NCBI RefSeq assembly: GCF_006494535.1 | Contig: NZ_VHIQ01000005.1 | Coordinates: forward strand, 248,001 to 312,000 | DNA length: 64,000 nucleotides | From: Paucihalobacter ruber | Lineage (GTDB): Bacteria; Bacteroidota; Bacteroidia; Flavobacteriales; Flavobacteriaceae | Direction of reading: 5' to 3' | Shown: positions 24,746 through 34,900 of the stretch, in pieces | How positions within the stretch are numbered: position 1 is the first letter of the stretch | How the letters are laid out: the number at the start of each line of letters is the position of its first letter | The notes under the pieces: model-generated | The model's database searches: none | Told to the model about the DNA's origin: nothing | Seen by the model: only the letters and a program-made list of their open reading frames with translations | Program-made: the position numbers and the translations under genes

Positions 24746-26935
24746 TTAGTTTTGAGCGGTTTTACTTTCAGTATCCGGTGTTTTTATATCGGTTCCTAAT
24801 CGTTGTAAATAAGCAATTAGTGCCACGATTTCTCTGTTTTTCATTTCAACAAAGTCTTCACCTCCTGCGGCTTTATCAGCTTCGTAATTGGCTGCAAAAT
24901 CAGGATCTGTGTAAAGGTTTTGTTCAATTTGAGTACCTTGCTCAAGCATATGTGCTTGTGCATTGGCAATTTCTTCTTCGGTATATGGTACACCTAATTT
25001 CACCATCACCTCCATTTTTTTCTCTGTTTGAGATTTATCCAATTCATCGGTTATAAGCCATTGATAGGCTGGCATAATAGACTCGTTATTCATGGCTTGC
25101 GGATCGTACATGTGGTTAAAGTGCCAGCTGTCGTTGTACTTACCGCCAATTCGGTGTAAGTCTGGTCCGGTACGCTTACTTCCCCAAAGGAATGGGTGAT
25201 CATAAACAAATTCGCCTGCTTTAGAGTATTCACCATAACGCTCAACCTCGCTTCTAAATGGTCTAATCATTTGAGAGTGGCAACCCACGCAGCCTTCACG
25301 TATGTATAGGTCTCTACCTTCAAGTTCAAGAGGTGTGTATGGTTTTACACTGCTAATGGTTGGAATATTAGATTCTACCACTAATGTTGGAATAATTTGA
25401 ACAATACCACCAATTAAAATGGCTATGGTAGCATAGATGGTTAAGAGTATAGGTTTACGCTCTAACCATGTGTGCCAGCCTTCGCCGGCAACTCTACTTT
25501 TGGAAACACGCTGTAGGGCAGGAGCTTCGGCTAATTCGTCGGTAACGGCACTACCATTTTTAATGGTAAGAATGATATTGTAAACCAACACTAACATACC
25601 GGTTACATACAAGGTGCCACCAATGGCGCGCATCCAGTACATTGGCATAATTTCGGTAACGGTGTATAAAAAGTTACCGTATACTAAAGTACCATCAGGA
25701 TTGAAGTCTTTCCATAAACTGGCTTGTGTAAAACCTGCAACGTACAGCGGTAAGGCATACAGAATAATCCCTAGAGTACCAATCCAGAAATGGAAATTGG
25801 CCAATCCGATAGAATGCAATTTGGTTTTAAATAATCTGGGGATTAACCAGTAAATCATACCAAAGGCCAGAAAGCCGTTCCACGCTAAGGCACCAACGTG
25901 TACGTGTGCAATAATCCAGTCCGTAAAGTGCGCAATGGCATTGACGTTTTTAAGAGATAGCATCGGACCTTCAAAAGTGGCCATACCATAACCGGTAATG
26001 GCTACTACCATAAATTTTAAAACGGGATCCACACGAACTTTATCCCAGGCACCGCGTAGGGTTAATAAACCGTTAATCATACCACCCCAAGATGGTGCAA
26101 TTAACATTACCGAGAACGCCACACCTAAGTGTTGTGCCCATTCGGGTAAAGCGGTGTAAAGTAAATGGTGAGGACCAGCCCAGATGTATATAAATATCAG
26201 CGACCAGAAATGCACAATAGACAAACGATAGGAGTATACCGGTCTGTTAGCCGCTTTAGGCACAAAGTAATACATTAAACCCAAAAATGGTGTAGTTAGG
26301 AAAAATGCCACGGCATTATGTCCGTACCACCATTGCACTAAGGCGTCTTGTACACCGGCATAAACCGAGTAGCTCTTTAAGCCACTTACCGGTAATGCTA
26401 AACTATTAAAAATGTGTAATACAGCTACGGTTACAAAAGTGGCGATGTAAAACCAGATGGCCACATATAAGTGACGTTGACGACGTTTTAATATGGTGCC
26501 TATCATGTTAACCCCAAAAGCAACCCAAATAAGAGCGATGGCAATATCAAAAGGCCACTCAAGTTCAGCGTATTCTTTAGAAGATGTGAAACCGAGCGGT
26601 AGTGTCAATGCAGCACCTACGATAATGAGCTGCCAACCCCAAAAGTTTATGCTACTCAACAAATCGCTGTACATACGCGCTTTGAGTAATCTTTGCAATG
26701 AGTAGTAAACCCCTGCAAAAATGGCATTACCAACAAAGGCAAAAATTACCGCATTGGTGTGTAATGGTCTCAATCGGCCAAAGCTAAGCCAAGAAACGCC
26801 ATCGGTTAGATTGGGAAACAAAAACAGGAATGCCAGTAAAAGTCCTACCAGCATACCTACAACTCCCCAAAGAATGGTGGCGTATAAAAAATTCTTTACG
26901 ATTTTGTTATCGTAGTAAAATTGCTGCATTTCCAT
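24746..26935 (-). CDS. ccoN: cbb3 cytochrome oxidase fused subunits I and II (CcoN-CcoO)
   Basis: A 729-residue fusion of the catalytic subunit CcoN (about 1-470) and the monoheme subunit CcoO (about 490-729), as usual in Bacteroidota. Heme and CuB ligands are readable in CcoN: RLRPLHTNAVIF (low-spin heme), WWYGHNAV and AGPHHLLY (CuB), and IAHVHVG (His pair for the two hemes). CcoO has a linking helix (about 497-520), then C549-V-G-C552-H553 and GPDLHRIGGKY. This oxidase reduces O2 at low concentration and pumps protons. It follows ccoS by 11 nt and is expressed from the CRP/FNR-type promoter ahead of ccoS. Confidence 0.97.
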   Translation of the reverse strand: MEMQQFYYDNKIVKNFLYATILWGVVGMLVGLLLAFLFLFPNLTDGVSWLSFGRLRPLHTNAVIFAFVGNAIFAGVYYSLQRLLKARMYSDLLSSINFWGWQLIIVGAALTLPLGFTSSKEYAELEWPFDIAIALIWVAFGVNMIGTILKRRQRHLYVAIWFYIATFVTVAVLHIFNSLALPVSGLKSYSVYAGVQDALVQWWYGHNAVAFFLTTPFLGLMYYFVPKAANRPVYSYRLSIVHFWSLIFIYIWAGPHHLLYTALPEWAQHLGVAFSVMLIAPSWGGMINGLLTLRGAWDKVRVDPVLKFMVVAITGYGMATFEGPMLSLKNVNAIAHFTDWIIAHVHVGALAWNGFLAFGMIYWLIPRLFKTKLHSIGLANFHFWIGTLGIILYALPLYVAGFTQASLWKDFNPDGTLVYGNFLYTVTEIMPMYWMRAIGGTLYVTGMLVLVYNIILTIKNGSAVTDELAEAPALQRVSKSRVAGEGWHTWLERKPILLTIYATIAILIGGIVQIIPTLVVESNIPTISSVKPYTPLELEGRDLYIREGCVGCHSQMIRPFRSEVERYGEYSKAGEFVYDHPFLWGSKRTGPDLHRIGGKYNDSWHFNHMYDPQAMNNESIMPAYQWLITDELDKSQTEKKMEVMVKLGVPYTEEEIANAQAHMLEQGTQIEQNLYTDPDFAANYEADKAAGGEDFVEMKNREIVALIAYLQRLGTDIKTPDTESKTAQN

Positions 26936-26946
26936 ATTTTATATAA

Positions 26947-27138
26947 TTAGTCTGTTTTGGTTATTATTTTTGATGATTCTTTTGTTTTCTTTTTGACCAC
27001 TTCATCTTCAAACAGCATTCTTACCGATGGCGTATAACTATCGTCGTACTGACCCTTTCTCACTGCTATAACAAAAGCCGCAAAAAAGAAAATGGCCACA
27101 ACAACACTTACTGCCAATAAAATATAAATAACACTCAT
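26947..27138 (-). CDS. ccoS: CcoS cbb3 oxidase assembly protein
   Basis: A 63-residue protein with one membrane helix. The start MSVIYILLAVSVVVAIFFF (ATG at 27138) is the conserved family start; an upstream in-frame TTG (27159) lies in the promoter and is rejected. The tail GQYDDSYTPSVRMLFEDE is typical. It is required for maturation of cbb3 oxidases. It leads the ccoS-ccoNO-ccoQ-ccoP operon. Confidence 0.92.
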   Translation of the reverse strand: MSVIYILLAVSVVVAIFFFAAFVIAVRKGQYDDSYTPSVRMLFEDEVVKKKTKESSKIITKTD

Positions 27139-27156
27139 ACCTCTATAATGTTGAGC

Positions 27157-27199
27157 CAAAAATAGTTTTGATGTAAGCTTCGCAAAATGATAATGGTCA
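27157..27199 (-). promoter_or_regulatory. ccoS-ccoNO promoter with CRP/FNR-type box
   Basis: On the minus strand TGAC-CATT-ATCA (27199-27188, centre 27193.5) is followed by the perfect -7 element TATTTTTG (27164-27157). The distance from centre to first -7 base is 29.5 nt, identical to hemN and nos. The element lies in the 73-nt gap between the ccoI stop and ccoS, so the oxidase genes can be made independently of ccoI. Confidence 0.75.
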
Positions 27200-27211
27200 T
27201 GTTTGATAAAT

Positions 27212-29605
27212 TTATATCGTTTTTATGGCGTCTGTTTTTAATTTCTTTCCAACAATATTCGTGCAAACCGTTGTAAATGCAACGATAGTAATAGAACTCA
27301 ATGGCATTAAAATAGCGGCAATTACCGGTGATAATTGTCCGGTTACTGCAAAATACAATCCCACGGCATTGTACATAAACGAGAGTACAAAAGCCCATTT
27401 AATAATTTTAATGGCTTGTTGACTCATGTTGAAATAGCCGTGTAATTGGTTAAATTTACTCGCATCTAAAATGGCATCGCAAGCCGGAGAAAACACATTG
27501 ACATTTTCTGAAATGGCAATACCAACATCGCTTTGTGCCAGTGCGCCGGCATCGTTTAAGCCATCGCCAATCATAGCAATGGTTTGTCCTTCGCTTTGAT
27601 GATAGGCAATGTATTGTAACTTGTCGTCTGGTTTTTGATTGAATAGGAGCTTGGTTTTTGGCGGTAACAATTTTTGAAGGTTCTCGATTTCGCCTTCATT
27701 GTCACCCGATAAGATGGTTAAATCAAACTTTGATTTAAGTTGATTGAACAGCTTTGAAAGTCCTTTGCGGTATTGGTTGTAAAAGGTGAATTTTCCTTTG
27801 TAGGCATTATTACTGCTCACATGAACTGTGGTGTTAAGCACCGAAGTGTCTTCGCTACCTACATACGAAGCCGAACCGATTTTAATCTCGTTATTAGCGT
27901 GTTTGGCCGAAATACCTTTGCCAATATCTTCTCGATAGTCGTCTAAGGTGATGATGTTTTCAGATTGAAGCAGGTTGTATAAGCTTCTGCTTAAAGGGTG
28001 ATTTGAATTGCGAAGTGAACTTCTTAATAAGTTAGATTCATCTTCGTTTAAAGGCATGCCTTCATAAGTGGCTTCAGCAGATGCATTGGAGGTGATGGTG
28101 CCCGTTTTATCGAAAATAATGCTGTCGATTTTTGCCATGCGTTCTATAACCGAAGCATTTTTTAAATAGAATTTATCCTTTCCAAAAATGCGCAACACAT
28201 TGCCTAAGGTGAATGGTGCCGCCAGAGCGATGGCACACGGACAAGCAATGATCAATACTGCGGTAAACACGTTCATGGCTTTACCTGGGTCTGCAAATAG
28301 CCAATAAGTGGTGGCAATTACGGCGATGCTTAATACATATATGGTAAACTGTTTACTAATGCTGTTGGTAAGTGTTGTAAACCCGCTTTCTTTGTTTTTG
28401 GCGAATACATCATTGCTCCATAATTGGGTAAGGTAGCTTTGCTCAACGGCTTTTAGGGCTTCCATTTCGATGCTGCCCTGAGTTTGTTTACCGCCTGCAA
28501 AGAGTTTATCGCCCGACTGTTTTCTCACCACGCGCGATTCGCCGGTTACAAAGCTGTAGTCTAAATGCGCTTTACCACTAATTAAAATGCCGTCAACCGG
28601 AATTAACTCCTGATTTCTTATCAGCAAACGGTCACCTTCTTTAATGTCGTAAACCTGAATGGGTATTTCGGTTCGATCTTTACTAATTTTGGTAACGGCA
28701 ATAGGGAAGTAACTCTTGTAATTGCGTTCGAATGATAAAAAGGAATAAGTTTTCTGCTGAAAGAATTTACCAAGCAATAAAAAGAAGATCAATCCTGTAA
28801 AACTGTCAAAAAAGCCGGAACCTAAATCGAAAGCAATTTCGATGGTACTTCTAAAAAACAAGACGAAGGCACCGAGCGCAATAGGCACATCGATATTTAA
28901 AATTTTAGCGCGTAATCCTTTATAAGCCGAAATAAAATAATCTTGTGCTGCATATAGTAACACAGGCACAGAATAAGCAAACATCAACCATCTAAACAAA
29001 TGTTTGTATTGGTCTAGCCAGTATTCATCGACTTCAAAGTACTCCGGAAACGATAAAAACATCACATTCCCGAAGGCAAATCCAGCCACGCCTAATTTAT
29101 AGATGAGCGACCTGTTAACTTGTTGTGCGCTTTTACCAAAATCGTCTAAGCTAATGTAAGGTTCGTAACCAATATTACTGAGTAATATAACCACTTGCTT
29201 TAAATTGGTGGCTTGCGGATTGTAGCTAACCCTGACGGTTTTTTTATTAAAATTCACCTGAGATTCGGTGATACCCGGTTGTAGTTTATTGAGGTTTTCC
29301 AGCACCCAAATACAGGCACTACAATGTATATGTGGAATGTATAAAGTGGCAATTTCAAGCGTTTCGTCTCTAAATTCTAAGAGTTTATTTAAGATGTTGT
29401 CTTGCGCCAAAAAATCGAACTTACCTTCAATATCCTGAGGTGTTGCGCCGGGCGCTTGCTGCATATCGTAATAGCAACTTAAGTCGTTTTCAGAGAAAAT
29501 TTCGTAAACTGTTTTGCAGCCATTGCAGCAAAATGACTTGTCGTCATACTGAATGCTGTCTTCTTTACACGCATCGCCACAGTGATAACACGTTGATGTA
29601 CTCAT
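27212..29605 (-). CDS. ccoI: CcoI-type copper-translocating P-type ATPase
   Basis: A 797-residue copper P1B-type ATPase that supplies copper for cbb3 oxidase assembly. The N-terminus has a Cys-rich metal finger (CYHCGDAC, then FCCNGC), then a heavy-metal domain with C95-S-A-C98. Catalytic motifs: TGES in the actuator domain, C455-P-C457 in the membrane, phosphorylated D499 in DKTGT and GDGLNDAGALAQSDVGIA. The N-terminal finger plus heavy-metal domain is characteristic of FixI/CcoI rather than CopA. It has its own CRP/FNR-type promoter and is followed by a second one before ccoS. Confidence 0.95.
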   Translation of the reverse strand: MSTSTCYHCGDACKEDSIQYDDKSFCCNGCKTVYEIFSENDLSCYYDMQQAPGATPQDIEGKFDFLAQDNILNKLLEFRDETLEIATLYIPHIHCSACIWVLENLNKLQPGITESQVNFNKKTVRVSYNPQATNLKQVVILLSNIGYEPYISLDDFGKSAQQVNRSLIYKLGVAGFAFGNVMFLSFPEYFEVDEYWLDQYKHLFRWLMFAYSVPVLLYAAQDYFISAYKGLRAKILNIDVPIALGAFVLFFRSTIEIAFDLGSGFFDSFTGLIFFLLLGKFFQQKTYSFLSFERNYKSYFPIAVTKISKDRTEIPIQVYDIKEGDRLLIRNQELIPVDGILISGKAHLDYSFVTGESRVVRKQSGDKLFAGGKQTQGSIEMEALKAVEQSYLTQLWSNDVFAKNKESGFTTLTNSISKQFTIYVLSIAVIATTYWLFADPGKAMNVFTAVLIIACPCAIALAAPFTLGNVLRIFGKDKFYLKNASVIERMAKIDSIIFDKTGTITSNASAEATYEGMPLNEDESNLLRSSLRNSNHPLSRSLYNLLQSENIITLDDYREDIGKGISAKHANNEIKIGSASYVGSEDTSVLNTTVHVSSNNAYKGKFTFYNQYRKGLSKLFNQLKSKFDLTILSGDNEGEIENLQKLLPPKTKLLFNQKPDDKLQYIAYHQSEGQTIAMIGDGLNDAGALAQSDVGIAISENVNVFSPACDAILDASKFNQLHGYFNMSQQAIKIIKWAFVLSFMYNAVGLYFAVTGQLSPVIAAILMPLSSITIVAFTTVCTNIVGKKLKTDAIKTI

Positions 29606-29632
29606 ACCTATAATTGCTCAAATACCTGAAGG

Positions 29633-29675
29633 CAAAGATGGGTAGCTCATATTTTTTAAACTATGATTTTGGTCA
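29633..29675 (-). promoter_or_regulatory. ccoI promoter with CRP/FNR-type box
   Basis: On the minus strand TGAC-CAAA-ATCA (29675-29664, centre 29669.5) is followed by CATCTTTG (29640-29633), one mismatch from TAnnTTTG. The spacing is again 29.5 nt. The expected start site near 29628 is about 23 nt before the ccoI ATG. Confidence 0.68.
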
Positions 29676-29689
29676 GTTTGGGTTTTTTA

Positions 29690-29985
29690 GCTCACTGATA
29701 GCACGGATTTACACAGATTTTAACTGATAAAAAAATCTTTACCATTAAGCATTTATAAGCTCTGCGAGACTCTGTGTATCCTCTGCGAAGCTTTGTGATA
29801 TAGCTGTACCGCAAAGTTTCGCGAAGAAGCCGCAAAGCTCGCGAAGACATTCGTATCTAAAAATAATCAGTGCACATCTGAGTAATCTGTGAGAAAAAAA
29901 ATATAGCAGATATCTCAAAACGTAGCAGAACAAATTAGTGATAATTCGTGCAACTTGTACCCAAGGCACTTGGTGGATTAGTGTC
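29690..29985. repeat. Mosaic of short direct and inverted repeats, non-coding
   Basis: No convincing gene occupies the 433-nt gap between ccoI and the S9 peptidase. CTCTGCGAGACTCTGTG (29760-29776) and CTCTGCGAAGCTTTGTG (29781-29797) are 21-nt-spaced direct repeats. CCGCAAAGTTTCGCGAAGA (29809-29827) and CCGCAAAGCTCGCGAAGA (29830-29847) are another pair, and are inverted relative to the first. CACAGATT (29712-29719) and AATCTGTG (29884-29891) flank them as an outer inverted pair. Similar short texts are scattered through Bacteroidota genomes; whether this is a mobile or RNA element is unknown. Confidence 0.7.
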
Positions 29986-29986
29986 T

Positions 29987-30013
29987 AAAAAAAGACACCC
30001 CGAAAGGTGCCTT
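29987..30013 (-). terminator. Terminator of the propeller-protein/S9 peptidase operon
   Basis: On the minus strand AAGGCACC pairs with GGTGTCTT (one G.U) around TTTCGG and is followed by a T-run. It lies 26 nt after the peptidase stop codon. Confidence 0.85.
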
Positions 30014-30038
30014 ATGACATCATTATATAGATTAAAAT

Positions 30039-31982
30039 TTATTCCGCCTTAATCTCTCCAGACTTCATGTCACCATCGGGTGTGGGTTGGTCTGCCTTTA
30101 GATATTTGTCTAAAAACTGAACAATTCGGCTATAGGCTTCTATCTGATTTTCTTTTTTTACAAAACCGTGACCTTCGTCTTCAAATAATACATATTCAAC
30201 CGGTACCCCGTTGGCTCTCACACCTGCCACAATCTCATCAGATTCTACCTGCAATACCCTTGGGTCTGTAGCACCTTGAAGTACCATCAACGGTTTGGTG
30301 ACTTTTTCGGTGTGGAATAGGGGTGAAATGCGCTTTAGCCTTACCGAATCTGCCGAGTAAGGATCGCCCAACTCCAGATACAAGGCCTTGCGCTGTGCTT
30401 CCCAGTAAGGCGGAATACTTTTTAAGGTTCTAATCCAGTTGGTAACACCGTAAATGTTAACGCCTACAGCAAACTCTTCCGGCGTATAAGTCAATCCGGC
30501 CATGGTCATGTAACCACCGTACGAACCACCCATAATACCAATCTTATCGGGATCTATTTCAGGTTGTGTTTTTAGCCAGTTTTTACCTTCCACGCAGTCT
30601 TGTAAATCTTTTTCACCGTGGTTGAGATCGTCCATTTGGTAAAAAGTTTTTCCGTAACCGCTACTGCCACGGTTATTTACTGCTAAAACAGCATAGCCTT
30701 GATTGAGCATATACTGCATCAAAGGATTGTAATTCTGACGTGTTTGTCCACCCGGACCACCGTGCACCCAAATCATTGCCGGTACTTTATTGTCGGCAGA
30801 GGCTTGGTGCGGTAAATAGTAAATAGCCGGAACTTCAACACCGTCAAACGATTTAAATCTCACAACGGTGGCCGTTACCATATCTTCTGGATTGATGGCT
30901 TCGTTTAAAACGTGGGTCAATCTGTATTGTGTTTCGGTTGGGATGTGGTAGGTGTACAAATCTGATGGTGTATTTGAGCCACCCACAAACATTCTCATAT
31001 AGCTTTCGTCTTTTGAAAACCCAATATTGCTAATGCTACTACTGCCAAAGTCGGGCAGTGGTAACTCGTCTCCGGTAAGGTTGTTAATGATTTCAATATC
31101 AGTCTTACCGTCGTTATTAACAAAAATACTCATATAAGTACCTTCTTCCGAAATACTGCAGCCCAAAATATCCCAGTTGCGTTCTATCATTTTCTCACTG
31201 CTACCGGTTTCCAGTTCGTAGGCCATTAAATATCTAAATTCAGCATCGGCATCTGTGGTATAATACAAATAACTGCTGTCTTTGGAAAAGACTTGCGCGT
31301 TATTACCGCTTTCAGAGCTGTTCACTTTTACGGTTTGATTAGTTTTTAAGTTGTGAACAAATAAGTCGCTGTTACTGGTGGTAATGGCTTTGGTGAAGGC
31401 CAAATATTGCTCGTCGTCAGACATGGCGTTGAACTGCCAGCCTTCATCATTTTGAAAGATGAGTTTGGTGCTAAAATCGTTAATATTTAATTGGTAGATG
31501 TCAAAGTATCTTGGATCGCGTTTATTGGATCCAAAAAAGAAACTTTGTTCGTCTTTTGCCCAACCGTAGAAAGACGATTTGGCGCCCGTTTCAGGCGTTA
31601 AATCTGTAATGGTACCGTCGGTATCTATCATGTAAATATGGTTGATTTCATCGCCATTGCCATCGGCACTAAACAAGATTCTGTCGTCTTTTGGAAAGAA
31701 TGAAATCGCGTAAATAGAGGTGCTGTCTGAAGCCGTTACGGGCGTGAATTCGCCACCTTCAACCGGAATTGTGTACAGATTAAAAATACCGGTTCGGTTG
31801 CTTGAAATCAATAATTTAGAATTGTCGTGCGAAAAGCTTCCGCCGTTCACCGCTTCGTTGTCCATAAGTTGCTCAATGGTGTAACTTTCTACAGTCGTAA
31901 CTTCGTTTTCCGATTGTTTGGGTTCGTTCTTACAGGAAGCCATTAAGGTAATTCCTAATAAGAGATAAATGACTTTGTTCAT
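30039..31982 (-). CDS. S9-family (prolyl oligopeptidase-type) peptidase lipoprotein
   Basis: A 647-residue exported serine peptidase. Lipobox MASC at C17; an N-terminal beta-propeller (about 35-370) with DPP-IV/WD-like repeats, then an alpha/beta hydrolase domain. The catalytic triad is readable as S487 (GGSYGG), D573 (ATDPRV) and H605 (DEGHGF); HGGPGGQTRQNY forms the oxyanion region. It would cleave short peptides in the envelope, with acylaminoacyl- or dipeptidyl-peptidase specificity undetermined. Its start overlaps the stop of the upstream propeller-protein gene by 4 nt, so the two are translationally coupled. Confidence 0.93.
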   Translation of the reverse strand: MNKVIYLLLGITLMASCKNEPKQSENEVTTVESYTIEQLMDNEAVNGGSFSHDNSKLLISSNRTGIFNLYTIPVEGGEFTPVTASDSTSIYAISFFPKDDRILFSADGNGDEINHIYMIDTDGTITDLTPETGAKSSFYGWAKDEQSFFFGSNKRDPRYFDIYQLNINDFSTKLIFQNDEGWQFNAMSDDEQYLAFTKAITTSNSDLFVHNLKTNQTVKVNSSESGNNAQVFSKDSSYLYYTTDADAEFRYLMAYELETGSSEKMIERNWDILGCSISEEGTYMSIFVNNDGKTDIEIINNLTGDELPLPDFGSSSISNIGFSKDESYMRMFVGGSNTPSDLYTYHIPTETQYRLTHVLNEAINPEDMVTATVVRFKSFDGVEVPAIYYLPHQASADNKVPAMIWVHGGPGGQTRQNYNPLMQYMLNQGYAVLAVNNRGSSGYGKTFYQMDDLNHGEKDLQDCVEGKNWLKTQPEIDPDKIGIMGGSYGGYMTMAGLTYTPEEFAVGVNIYGVTNWIRTLKSIPPYWEAQRKALYLELGDPYSADSVRLKRISPLFHTEKVTKPLMVLQGATDPRVLQVESDEIVAGVRANGVPVEYVLFEDEGHGFVKKENQIEAYSRIVQFLDKYLKADQPTPDGDMKSGEIKAE

Positions 31983-34900
31983 AATTTAAATGTTTTAGTT
32001 GGTTTAAAAGCAGTCACCGATAAGGCTTCCATAGCTTTTTGATATTCAGGCCAATTGCTGTTGTAAAATGCGTTGACCTTTTCAGTGGCATTATTTAAGG
32101 CCTCTTTGGCCTGGTCCATCAATCGGGTTTCGGTGTTGGTGATGCCGTTTTGTCTTGAGCGCACGTAACCCGATGCTGTGTAAAGGCGTTGCATGACCGT
32201 AACTTCCGGACTACGGGTAATGCCTTGTCTGTCGTCTTGTTTACCTAAAAATACATCAATTAGGGCATCTATTTCTTTAATTGCCTCTGTAGATTTGTCA
32301 ATGGCGTCTTTGTAGGTGTCTTTATCTAAACTGCTCAGGTCTTTTTTGTATTTCTCTGCGATGGATTTGCTTTCTACCAACTGTTTTACGGCATCGGCAG
32401 ACAATTGTAGCATGGCTTCCATGTTTTTGGATGCTTCGTAAACTTGGTTGATGGCGTTTTGATTGACATCCAGTCTGGGATCTGTCGCTACGGTTACGGT
32501 AGTTTCCGAAGAAACCTCACCATCACTCAACACAGCCTTATATTTACCGGGTTTTACACTCACACCGCCGGGTTCGTTGTTTCTGTTTCGGTTACTTCTT
32601 GAAGGTCTGTCTACTCCGGCTTCGTCCATATACCAGGTCCATTTGTAAATACCGGCATCTTTAGGCGCCTTTTGTTTTAAGGTTCTAATGAGTCGGTCGC
32701 CATCATAAATTTTCAGAAACAAACTATCGGAAGCTTTTTTAGTATCAGTTGAATCTTTTTTAGCATCAGATTTTTCGGCCTTTGCCTTCGGTTTAAAATA
32801 ATAGGACAATATAGCACCACCACCGCGGTTATCGCCGGCATACATGGCATCGGCACCAAAACGACTTCCGGTGGGTTGTTGGTAGGCTGCCTGATAAGCT
32901 GTAGGCGGGTCAAACAACTGTAAATTGGCATCTAATATTTTTTTGTTTTTAGCTAATTCTCGCAACGGTCTAATATCATCAATCACCCATGCGGCGCGAC
33001 CAAAGGTACCTATTACCAAATCGTGCTCACGTGGATGTATCACCAAATCAATTACCGGTACGGTCGGGAAACCTTCGGTCCATTTGGTCCAGTTCTCGCC
33101 TGCATTGACAGAGTAGTACAAGCCATCATCAGTTCCTAAAAATATAAGGTTGGGTTCTTCTAAATCTTCAACTATGGCGAGGGTAAAACTAATCACGTCA
33201 CTTTCGTCTACAATGCGTTTCCATGTTTTACCGTAATCTTTGGTGCGGTATGCGTAAGGTGTGTAATTATCTCTTCGGTAGTCGTTTGCTATTAGTAAAG
33301 CTTCACCTTTATTTTTGTTAGAAGATTTTATTTGAGCTACCCAACTGCCTTCGGGAAGTCCTTTGATGTTTTTGGTAACATCTACCCAGTTGGTTCCGCC
33401 GTTTGTGGTGTAGTGCACTTTGCCATCATCAGTACCTATCCAGATCATGTCTTTTTCAACGGGTGATGGTTCTATCACCAAAATGGTACAGTGGTTTTCG
33501 GCACCTGTGGCATCCATGGTTAAGCCACCGCTGTCTCCTTGTTTTTGTTTTTCAGGATCGTTGGTGGTTAAATCGGGTGAAATAATACTCCAGGTGTCAC
33601 CTTTATTGGTGGATTTGTGTACGAACTGACTTCCGAAGTAAATGGTACTGTTGTCAAACGGATCTATGTTAATGGCCGAATTCCAATTAAATCTCAGTTC
33701 CACATTAGCATCAGGATGCGTGGGTTTAACGCCATAATTATTTCCGGTTTCCCAGTCGTATCGCGACACGTTGCCACCTTGGCTCATACTCCAGCCGAAA
33801 CGCGCATCGTCTCTGTCGGGCACCACGTCAAAACCATCGCCAAAACTAATCTCTTGCCAGTACGAATTTCTAATCCCTTGTGCACGCCATACATAGGCGG
33901 GACCGCGCCAGGAGCCGTTGTCTTGCATACCGCCGTAAACGTTATAAGGAATTTCGTTATCTACGTTGATATGATAAAACTGCGCCACAGGAATATTACC
34001 GGCAAATCGCCAGCTTTTGCCACCGTCACGCGTTATGTTAAGACCACCATCGTTACCGTCTATCATATAATTGCCATTTTCGGGGTGAATCCACCAGGCG
34101 TGGTGATCGGGGTGCACACCGTTATCAACGCCATAAGCCGGCATGAGCATCTCAAAACTTTTGCCACCGTCTTCACTTACATTCACATAGGTAAAAATAG
34201 AATAAACACGGTTTTCGTTTTGCGGATCGACATAAATTTCAGAGTAATAAAACGGTCTGTTGCCAAATTGACCCGAATTGCTGTTGACCAGCTTCCAGGT
34301 GAAACCACCATCTTCACTGCGGTAGAAACCATTCTTTTTAGCCTCCACAATGGCATAAACAATATTTGGTTTATTGCGTGCTATGGCTATGCCAATTCTA
34401 CCCAATTCACCTTTAGGCAAACCGTCGTCGGCGGTAATTTGTTTCCAGTTGGAACCGCCATCATGGGTGATGTAGAGCCCTGAACCTTTTCCACCGGAAT
34501 TAAAAAACCAAGGGTCGCGTTTGTGTTCCCACATAGCGGCAATGAGCTTATTGGGATTTTTAGGATCCATCACTAAATCGGCCACACCGGTTTTGTTATT
34601 GACAAACAATATTTGTTGCCAGGTTTTACCGCCATCGGTAGTTTTGTAAACACCACGCTCGGTATGTTCGCCCCAAGGTGAACCAATGGCGCCCACATAC
34701 ACCACATCGGGGTTGGTTGGGTCGATTACAATACGGTGAATGTGTCTTGTTTTTTCAAGTCCCATAGGTATCCAGGATTTTCCGGCATCTAAAGACTTGT
34801 AAATGCCATAGCCGCCATTAAGACTGTTTCGTGGATTCCCTTCACCGGTACCAACCCAAATCACACTTGGGTTAGATTGTTGTATGGCAACTGCACCGAT

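Noticed and set aside
27139-27159. TTG start for ccoS
   Set aside because: It falls in the promoter's -7 region; MSVIYILL is the conserved family start.
33617-34483. A 288-residue plus-strand open frame
   Set aside because: It lies wholly opposite the Asp-box propeller gene, is rich in V, I, T and H without motifs, and arises from the repeated GG/CC-rich Asp-box codons of the other strand.
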